Source: Armatimonadota bacterium
GTDB lineage: Bacteria > Armatimonadota > UBA5829
Reading direction: 5' to 3'
Length of the DNA: 21,982 nucleotides
Assembly: GCA_026415535.1 (NCBI GenBank)
Contig: JAOAGX010000004.1
Span: 1 to 21,982 of the forward strand
The notes beneath the pieces are model-generated. The model did not search any database and was not told the DNA's origin. It worked only from the letters and a program-made list of their open reading frames with translations. This document shows positions 1 through 5,846 of the stretch, piece by piece. Every line of letters begins with the position of its first letter. Within the stretch, counting starts at the first letter, position 1. The position numbers and the translations under genes were made by a program.

Positions 1-2353
1 GCCTTACCTGAGGTATGCTCATCTCGCTTGGAAAACGAGTGAGAATCAGATCATCCGACACCACAACGTCACCGACACGGATCTCTGCGAATGCGTATCC
101 TGGTCCAAAATCAAGTTCCGGTCCGGCCGCAACTCCGTTGGCAGGAACAACAAGATCGACCTGTCGGGAAGCCGACGCGTTTGATCCGGTCAGATCACCC
201 ACTTCGAGCGTTAGCGACACCTTCTTTTCTTCAAGAATGTCGCTGACAACATAGCTCCTTACCGAGTTCCCCTCCGCTCGCACAAACACTGCCAATGGCG
301 CATAGGCTTTGCGAACCCAATAAAAGCTGGGCTTGCGACGGAGGTAGTAGTCGATAATTGTCCAACCTAGCGTACCCCAGCAATCGGAATACATCCAAAA
401 CAGGCTCCCCGCACACTCGAACTTCCGAATTCGAAAATCGGATATAGCCTCGCGATAACCCATTGCCTGATACAGCATACTTTGCCAAAGGTAGGTCATC
501 TCATCGTTTGGGACCGATCCGAACGCGACCTTCTGATACCAATCCGAAAGCCCTCCACCCTCACCGATGGCATTAATGGGATTATCATGAAACTTGTAGG
601 CTGGGGACGTGAAGTCGATTTCATAGGGGCTTGGATATGGTACCGTTTCTACCGAGCTCCGCCTGTCAAACGCCTTGCTCTTCCGATCACCTAGGGGAGC
701 TTTGTCCTCCTGAATATATTCAAGTATAGTTCGAGGAAGCGCGTGTGAAATGACGCCATACTCGCTGATAAACTTGCCTCGGTCGCGTCGGTAGTTACGA
801 ATGTCAGCGCGTTGAGTAAGATCAGGGTCGATTATCGACACGTCCCAAGAGTGGCGGTCGCCCTCGGCTTCGGAGTTCGGATCTTCACCACCAAAGGGAC
901 TTGACGGCCAATAGGGCCGCATTGGATCCAACTCGGCGCAAACAGCCGGCAGGAGATCGTGATAGATGGACTGCCCAAAGAACGGCGCAACCATCTTGCA
1001 CTCCCCTCTAGCTCTAAACCCATGCAGCCAATCGTTCTCGTTATTGCCGCACCACAGGACGACGCACGGATGGTTACGCAAGCGTCTGACAGCCTTCGTA
1101 GCCTCATCGCGAACGTTTTCGATGAACCAGGACTGATCGTCGGGATACTCAGCACAAGCAAACATAAAGTCGTGCCAAATCAGAATGCCGCGGCGATTGC
1201 AGAGGTCGTAGAACGTGTCGCTCTCGTAGATTCCGCCGCCCCAAATCCTGAACATGTTGAAATTGGCCTCGCAAGCCTCGTAGATGAGTTTCTCGTACTT
1301 CTCAGAAGTTACTCGGGCTGGCAGACTGTCAGCAGGAACCCAGTCTGCCCCCTTGCAAAAAACATCTATGCCGTTGACATTAATGATGAAGGTCTTCTCT
1401 CCGCCAGGAAGCGGGTCTTGCTTGATCGCAACCTCGCGGAAGCCGTAGGTAGTCGACCATTCGTCAACAATATTAGCCGAGTCAGTCGAGTTATCTCCTT
1501 CCCATTCGATCTCAACCGACACACAGTAAAGCGTCTGATCGCCGTATCCTCGTGGAAACCATTTCATTACCGGGTCGATCCTTGCGGCTAGTCTCGTATG
1601 ACTCAAGCCTTCGGCCAAGACCAGCTTTTCAGAAGCCTGCCACACGCCTCCGGGGCCAACCACCCTTAAACGAACGATACAATCCCCCGATTTAAAAGCC
1701 TCGATCTCGACTGTTGCTTCAAGAGTTGCCGCATTGCCATCGAATTTTGGGGTTAAAAGCACGTCTCTGATTGCCGCTTGCTCGTAGATCTTGAGCTCGA
1801 CGCCCCTCCAGATACCGCATGTCACGAGCCGAGGAGCCCAGTCCCACTTGAATGCGAATTGCGGCTTACGTAGGTATGCCCTTTCCGGACTCTGATCGCC
1901 CGTGTTGTATCGACCGTCCACAAGCTTCTTGGCCCACTCAACACCTGTATCCACGTTCACGCTGAGCTTATGGTTTGCACCTAACTTGACGAACGCGCTT
2001 ACGTCAAATGTGTGAGGAACAAACGCATTGGCGCTAGAGCCGACTGATTGGCCGTCGATGAATACCTCACAAAGGCAATCAAGGCCATGGAAGACCAGTT
2101 CAGCTCGGTCAAACACGGAATCAACGCGCAAATCGCGTTCATATGTGAACACGGCCCTCTCAATCCACTCGTGAAGAGGTGCATTGACGCCGATAAGAGG
2201 CTCGGGCAACAGCCCGGCGTTAACCAGATCCTGGTGCACGTCGCCGGGAACTTTGCCCTCTATAGATTCCTTGCATTGTGGTACGTTTTCACAACCCTCA
2301 ACGGGTTTCCAAGTCAATTTCCAGGCTCCGTTTAGATCGATTGTCTGAGACAT
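1..2353 (-). CDS. Beta-mannosidase, glycoside hydrolase family 2 (C-terminus beyond window)
   Basis: This frame is open without a stop from the ATG at 2351-2353 to the window edge, giving 784 residues; the C-terminal end is missing. GH2 beta-mannosidases release terminal beta-linked mannose by a retaining mechanism and are usually 800-900 residues long. The N-terminus reads SQTIDLNGAWKL, followed by VPGDVHQDLVNAGLLPEPLIG, the typical start of the jelly-roll sugar-binding domain. The TIM-barrel part contains RNHPCVVLWCGNNEND, where E439 is the expected acid/base, and KFISEYGVIS, where E531 is the expected nucleophile. A Shine-Dalgarno GGAGGA lies 7 bases before the ATG, which supports this start. 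No signal peptide is visible, so the enzyme is probably cytoplasmic and acts on imported manno-oligosaccharides. No sugar transporter or other glycosidase is in view. The family call is firm; the substrate follows from family resemblance. Confidence 0.93.
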   Translation of the reverse strand, partial: MSQTIDLNGAWKLTWKPVEGCENVPQCKESIEGKVPGDVHQDLVNAGLLPEPLIGVNAPLHEWIERAVFTYERDLRVDSVFDRAELVFHGLDCLCEVFIDGQSVGSSANAFVPHTFDVSAFVKLGANHKLSVNVDTGVEWAKKLVDGRYNTGDQSPERAYLRKPQFAFKWDWAPRLVTCGIWRGVELKIYEQAAIRDVLLTPKFDGNAATLEATVEIEAFKSGDCIVRLRVVGPGGVWQASEKLVLAEGLSHTRLAARIDPVMKWFPRGYGDQTLYCVSVEIEWEGDNSTDSANIVDEWSTTYGFREVAIKQDPLPGGEKTFIINVNGIDVFCKGADWVPADSLPARVTSEKYEKLIYEACEANFNMFRIWGGGIYESDTFYDLCNRRGILIWHDFMFACAEYPDDQSWFIENVRDEATKAVRRLRNHPCVVLWCGNNENDWLHGFRARGECKMVAPFFGQSIYHDLLPAVCAELDPMRPYWPSSPFGGEDPNSEAEGDRHSWDVSIIDPDLTQRADIRNYRRDRGKFISEYGVISHALPRTILEYIQEDKAPLGDRKSKAFDRRSSVETVPYPSPYEIDFTSPAYKFHDNPINAIGEGGGLSDWYQKVAFGSVPNDEMTYLWQSMLYQAMGYREAISDFRIRKFECAGSLFWMYSDCWGTLGWTIIDYYLRRKPSFYWVRKAYAPLAVFVRAEGNSVRSYVVSDILEEKKVSLTLEVGDLTGSNASASRQVDLVVPANGVAAGPELDFGPGYAFAEIRVGDVVVSDDLILTRFPSEMSIPQVR

Positions 2354-2435
2354 TCACGCTTCCTCCGCTGAAGAGTTGAAAAGTGAACAGCGTATAGTTT
2401 ACCTTGGTTAGACATGACTTGTCCACTAGAAACTG

Positions 2436-2460
2436 AGATCCTTCGCTGCGCTCAGGATGA
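2436..2460. repeat. Dispersed intergenic repeat, 'CCTTCGCTGCGCTCAGGATGA' type
   Basis: The segment reads AGATCCTTCGCTGCGCTCAG followed by GATGA. Its reverse strand translates to HPERSEGS, a peptide often seen in spurious ORF calls because this element is widespread between genes in many bacterial genomes. Related but diverged copies occur near 3532-3603, 8544-8570 and 21079-21110. All four lie between genes. Confidence 0.6.
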
Positions 2461-2564
2461 CAAGTAGCAGCCTTGACATTGCTGCGCACCTCCAACGAGC
2501 TCTCTCATAAAGGATACTGGGTCGTGGAATGACAAGCAGCAGCTTTGGTATTGCTGCGCACTTC
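2457..2564. repeat. Two-copy diverged tandem repeat, 36 bp core, 72 bp period
   Basis: Positions 2457-2492 and 2529-2564 match at 31 of 36 bases by hand alignment. Both begin ATGACAAG and end TTGCTGCGCAC followed by a C/T-rich tail. Inside each copy GCAGC and GCTGC can pair to form a small hairpin. The first copy continues directly out of the dispersed element at 2436-2460, so the repeat may be part of a larger composite intergenic element. Confidence 0.6.
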
Positions 2565-2783
2565 ATAGACTTAGAGCGCCTCGAGATCCGTGGCGTTGAT
2601 ACTTCCCTAACACTTTTGGTCCCAACGCCAACACGGTCATATCTTTGAATCCAGAGACTTCGATTCACTAAGCATTACAAAACAGAGTAATCACAAAAGG
2701 TGTTTACAGAATTTCTTTAAAATAAACAGAGGACGGAAGACAATCGATGCCGAAGTCTGACGGTGCGAAGGGGGTGTCGCGCC

Positions 2784-3251
2784 GTGCTTGATATCGTGGT
2801 GGCCCCGGAAGAGATGAGGGATCAGCTCTGGCAGCTATTCCTGGAATACGCCGACGAGCTTAGCGAGCTCGACGGCGAAAAGCGGCCACACATAAAACGC
2901 CATTACGACTACTTCGACCAATTTTGGGCCGATCATCGGCGCACGCCATTCGCAATCATCTACGACCACGAACTTATCGGCTTTTGTTTCTTGGAAGACA
3001 CCGGAACAAGCTACAAGATTAGGGAGTTCTATGTTCGTCCACTCCAACGACAACGCGGTTTCGGAAAAGCAGCAGTAGAACACGTCAAGGAACACTGCCG
3101 TGCAATCGGCAGGCACAGCGTAATCGCAGCAAACGTATACGTGAACAACACCTCCGCAATCGCATTCTGGCAATCCACAGGTTTTTGTGACACAGGACGG
3201 CGCCTGCGAATAGGGCGGCTCAGGTTAATAGAGATGGAGTGCAACCTATAG
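2784..3251 (+). CDS. GNAT-family N-acetyltransferase
   Basis: This 155-residue protein has the Gcn5-related acetyltransferase fold, which transfers an acetyl group from acetyl-CoA to an amine; the substrate cannot be read from sequence. Motif A, the pyrophosphate-binding loop, is at VRPLQRQRGFGKAA (Q90-R91-G92-F93-G94-K95). Motif B appears as NVYVNNTSAIAFWQSTGF at about 117-134. I place the start at the GTG at 2784 because AAGGGGGTG, one mismatch from AAGGAGGTG, lies 7 bases upstream at 2768-2776. An in-frame GTG at 2763 would add seven residues but has a poorer ribosome site. The gene stands alone and converges on the ferredoxin gene across about 700 bp. Confidence 0.85.
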   Translation: MLDIVVAPEEMRDQLWQLFLEYADELSELDGEKRPHIKRHYDYFDQFWADHRRTPFAIIYDHELIGFCFLEDTGTSYKIREFYVRPLQRQRGFGKAAVEHVKEHCRAIGRHSVIAANVYVNNTSAIAFWQSTGFCDTGRRLRIGRLRLIEMECNL

Positions 3252-3531
3252 CGCCCGCACGGAAAGCTTCTAATAGCTGACGAGCTAGTTGCCGGCAGCA
3301 CTGCTGACGATTTTGGATTGACAAACTCAACGCACAAAAAGCCAGCTGAGCGAACGGTGTGCCGATATCCCTGTGAGATTTGGGCCAGTAGGGATTAGCA
3401 AATTTGGTAGCGGATGGCGCCATGCAAGCGAGTGCAAAGAATGCCATAAGGCCGACACAACTAGAGCATTTCAGCTTGGCATCCCTAAAGCAACCCGAAA
3501 AGCTGTCGTACGTCTAGTTTCGCAATGTATT

Positions 3532-3603
3532 ATTCGCTTCTCTCAGAATAACGATGCGTTAAACGCCATCCTGAGTACAGCAAAGGATCTCTCGCAATGA
3601 CGA
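3532..3603. repeat. Pair of decayed dispersed intergenic repeats
   Basis: ATTCGCTTCTCTCAGAATAA (3532-3551) and CATCCTGAGTACAGCAAAGG (3567-3586), the latter continuing as ATCTCTCGCAATGACGA, are mutated versions of the same element family as at 2436-2460. They lie in opposite orientation about 10 bp apart, so the RNA could form a loose hairpin. Confidence 0.5.
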
Positions 3604-3652
3604 ACTCTCTAGCCAAAGCAACTAACCATGTCGAAACGCTTTGTGCCGCTCT

Positions 3653-3887
3653 AGGGGTTCTCAGATTAGGGGATGCTGCTACGTAATAACCAGAACCCTT
3701 CGCAACCTCATGTACGCACCGAGGCCCTCGGCGGGGAAGCCGGGGACCTCAGGCAGGATGACTTGGGCGAGTCGCTATGTTTATACCCCCGCTTGGTACA
3801 ACCTAAACAACAGATCTCAGCGATTCAGTGGCAACTTTGAAGGCAAATCTCCGTCGAAACAGGCATTGAAGTGGGTTACCACATAGC
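3653..3887. ncRNA. Candidate structured RNA (three consecutive stems), strand not determined
   Basis: Three stems follow each other with no convincing protein gene. Stem 1 pairs AGGGGTTCT (3653-3661) with AGAACCCTT (3692-3700), 9 pairs including one G-U. Stem 2 pairs GAGGCCCTCGGC (3721-3732) with GCCGGGGACCTC (3739-3750), 12 positions with one mismatch and a GGGGAA loop. Stem 3 is long-range: GCTATGT (3774-3780) with ACATAGC (3881-3887), 7 perfect pairs, continued inward after a 4x4 internal loop by A3785-C3788 with G3873-T3876. The enclosed part can form smaller stems such as TTCA/TGAA. It matches no tmRNA, RNase P, SRP or riboswitch signature that I know. Chance pairing cannot be excluded by eye. 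Confidence 0.35.
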
Positions 3888-3950
3888 TTGGCGGAGCATT
3901 GACTTCCCCAAAACAAACCTACCAACTATGGTGTCGCGATTCTGGGTACG

Positions 3951-4787
3951 TTAGTGGCCTAAACAGAAAGTAGCGTCAGAATTCTCCTCAATAAGCTCGC
4001 CGGACAGACCGATCGTAACCACCTTAACCGGCACGTTCCTGCCGCTCGCCTCGACCGCGGCCTGTGCCAACTTCACCAGACCGGAGCAACAAGGAACCTC
4101 CATCTTAACCACGGTAATGCTGATTACGTTGTTGAGCCGTAGTATTTCGGTTAGCTTATCGAGATACAAATTGACATCGTCGAACTTGGGACAGCCGGTC
4201 ACAAGTGTCTTACCACGCAGCAGGTCGGGGTGAAATGCGCCGTAAGTGAACGCCGTGCAGTCGGCAGCCAAGAGCAGGTCCGAATCCTGTAAGAAAGATG
4301 CCCTCGGGTTGACCAGATACAGCTTCACCGGCCACTGCCTGAGTTCGCTTGGTACGCTGCCTTGCTGAACCGGTCCCGTCTGTGACGCGTCAGCCCGGCG
4401 GTCGATGGTGCGGGCAGACGGACACACGAACCCACCGCCGTGACCGTGGCCGTGACTGTGGCCGTGAGCGGCGCCGTGATCGTGCCCGCCAATCCCGTGT
4501 TCGGCCATGTGGGCGTAGTGCGCCTCTGGAGAACGGCCAATCTCAAGCAGGTGCGCGATAGTCGCCTCCTCATCGAACGCCTCGGCCTCCCGTTCCTCGA
4601 AAGTGATCGCGCCTTGCGGGCACTCGCCGATACATGCCCCGAGGCCGTCGCAGTAAGTCTCCGAAACGAGTTTTGCCTTGCCGTCCACAATCTGCAGGGC
4701 TCCTTCAGCGCAGGCGTTCACGCACTGGCCGCAGCCGTTGCATAGTTCCTCGTTTATCCTGATGATCTGTCTTGTTTGCTTTGCCAT
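3951..4787 (-). CDS. His-rich 4Fe-4S dicluster ferredoxin-like protein
   Basis: This 278-residue cytoplasmic protein starts at the ATG at 4785-4787. A GGGAGG site lies just upstream, which makes the longer reading from 4814 unlikely. The N-terminal ferredoxin domain has a full CxxCxxCxxxC motif (C16, C19, C22, C26). The second motif is CDGLGACIGECP, where L49 sits where the second cysteine would normally be, leaving C46, C52 and C56; this cluster may be 3Fe-4S or have an open iron site. A His/Gly-rich stretch follows (about 90-116, including HGHSHGHGHGG), probably binding metal. The C-terminal half carries further cysteines (C122, C177, C199 and the pair C233-C234) and no fold I can name. The likely role is electron transfer or metal handling in anaerobic metabolism; the partner is unknown. 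The gene diverges from the hypothetical membrane protein. Confidence 0.85.
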   Translation of the reverse strand: MAKQTRQIIRINEELCNGCGQCVNACAEGALQIVDGKAKLVSETYCDGLGACIGECPQGAITFEEREAEAFDEEATIAHLLEIGRSPEAHYAHMAEHGIGGHDHGAAHGHSHGHGHGGGFVCPSARTIDRRADASQTGPVQQGSVPSELRQWPVKLYLVNPRASFLQDSDLLLAADCTAFTYGAFHPDLLRGKTLVTGCPKFDDVNLYLDKLTEILRLNNVISITVVKMEVPCCSGLVKLAQAAVEASGRNVPVKVVTIGLSGELIEENSDATFCLGH

Positions 4788-4869
4788 AATTGGCCTCCCA
4801 AACATCAGAATCAAATGCCTTGAGTGCAGTCTTACAGTTTCAGTTTACCGCACATCTCAGAGGGATAAT

Positions 4870-4883
4870 TTGACGCGGGTCAA
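4870..4883. promoter_or_regulatory. Short palindrome TTGAC-GCGG-GTCAA between divergent genes
   Basis: A perfect 5+5 bp inverted repeat with a 4-base centre lies between the divergent ferredoxin (start 4787) and hypothetical protein (start about 5004) genes. It could be an operator, or a pair of -35-like TTGAC elements facing away from each other. No well-spaced -10 box was found on either side, so the assignment is tentative. Confidence 0.25.
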
Positions 4884-5003
4884 GTCCGCAAAAATTCGAT
4901 GAGGCGAGGGCACGCAAGGAAAAACCCTCGCCGCGCCGAGTCCATGTTTGTCCCGGCGGAAGCGGGCCAGAAACACCGGCCAGCGGTCGGCAAGAAGGAG
5001 CCT

Positions 5004-5684
5004 GTGAATCAAGACGCGCTGTGGCTGATCTTCCCGCTTGTCTTCGGGGCCATCTTCGTCGCTGTGCCCATCCTCGCGGTCTACACCAAGCTCAAGCGGG
5101 GGCGGATGTTTCTTGAACTCGCAAACCGCATGGGCTGGCACTTCAGCTCAGGCGACCCATTCGACATACCTTCTGCGTACAAGTTCTTCGACCGCCTGAA
5201 CCAGGGCGAAAACCACAAGGCTAGCAACGTCATTTGGAGCAGCTCCTACGGCCTTGATTTCCAGGCATTTGGCTACGATTACTTAATCGAAGGTAGCGAA
5301 GGCTACGATGCCCACCGCCTTACGGCGATTGTCGTTCAGGCGAGGTTTCCCTTCAAGCCAATCTCGATACGTCCCAAGCGTTTCGGGCACCGCCTGGCCA
5401 AGATGGTCGGCTTCCAGGACATCGACTTCGAATGGGACGAGTTCAACCGCGCGTTTCGCGTCACGAGCGCCGATAAGGAGTTCGCGTACGAAGTTGTTAA
5501 TCAGAGGACGATTGACTTGCTGATGCAATACCGGCGATGGTCTGTTGATGTCTTCGCGCAATATGTGCTGGTATATACAGGCAAACTGTTTGGCCGAGAG
5601 GACTATGCGGCGGGGCTGGGCCTTGCCTGCGGTTTTGTTCAGAGACTGCCCAGATACCTGGCCGACAAACTGCGCTCGCAATAG
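5004..5684 (+). CDS. Hypothetical membrane-anchored protein
   Basis: I do not recognise this 226-residue protein. One hydrophobic segment near the N-terminus (about residues 6-27, LWLIFPLVFGAIFVAVPILA) is followed by KLKRGR, which predicts a single-pass anchor with the remainder cytoplasmic. The soluble part has the pattern FFDRLNQG, NVIW, LDFQAFGYDYLI, RFPFKPISIRP and DIDFEWDEFNRAFRV. It recalls uncharacterised membrane-tethered proteins of other bacteria, but I cannot assign a family. The GTG at 5004 is chosen because AAGGAG ends 3 bases before it; the frame stays open upstream to 4899, where a start would add 35 polar, low-quality residues. It converges on hppA. Coding-like sequence in other frames continues past the stop, so the C-terminus may have been altered by frameshifts. 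Confidence 0.6.
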   Translation: MNQDALWLIFPLVFGAIFVAVPILAVYTKLKRGRMFLELANRMGWHFSSGDPFDIPSAYKFFDRLNQGENHKASNVIWSSSYGLDFQAFGYDYLIEGSEGYDAHRLTAIVVQARFPFKPISIRPKRFGHRLAKMVGFQDIDFEWDEFNRAFRVTSADKEFAYEVVNQRTIDLLMQYRRWSVDVFAQYVLVYTGKLFGREDYAAGLGLACGFVQRLPRYLADKLRSQ

Positions 5685-5846
5685 CAAGAACCTGGTCGAG
5701 GCCGTCAGGGCTTTCGCAGGCGGCAATACTTCGAGATCGAGGACGCCGTCGCTCGCCAGGTGGCATCAATCCAAAACGACCTTCGCAAGCTTGGCAAGGC
5801 GTCCTCGCCCGCTTCGCGATGATTGACCAGGCCGCCGGTCGCGGGA

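Larger units (their letters stand above)
2354..2783. other. Repeat-rich spacer between GH2 gene and acetyltransferase
   Basis: This 430 bp gap lies between divergently transcribed genes and holds no convincing gene. It contains a dispersed 'CCTTCGCTGCGCTCAGGATGA' type element and a diverged tandem repeat with a 72 bp period, listed separately. An ATG at 2747 opens only 14 codons and ends inside the acetyltransferase start. I see no promoter close to consensus. Confidence 0.7.
3252..3950. other. Long spacer between convergent genes; left half near-featureless, right half structured
   Basis: This 699 bp stretch lies between the ends of two convergent genes. The left part (3252-3530) shows no gene, promoter or repeat that I can support. 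Positions 3532-3603 carry decayed dispersed repeats. Positions 3653-3887 hold a run of stems listed as a candidate structured RNA. Short open frames here lack ribosome sites and protein-like composition. Confidence 0.65.

Noticed and set aside
959..1591. 210-codon plus-strand open frame inside the beta-mannosidase region
   Set aside because: It is antisense to the conserved GH2 catalytic domain, which is open over the whole region and carries both catalytic glutamates. The plus-strand product has no recognisable motifs.
3373..3600. 75-codon plus-strand frame ending in AILSTAKDLSQ
   Set aside because: The ending is the translation of a dispersed intergenic repeat, and there is no ribosome site or protein-like composition upstream.
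3641..3886. 81-codon plus-strand frame through the stem-rich region
   Set aside because: It has no ribosome site and covers the three predicted stems. I think structured RNA is more likely, but a small protein is not fully excluded.
4440..4745. Plus-strand frames over the ferredoxin gene
   Set aside because: They are mirror images of the His/Gly-rich and cysteine-rich coding sequence on the minus strand, which has clear cluster motifs.
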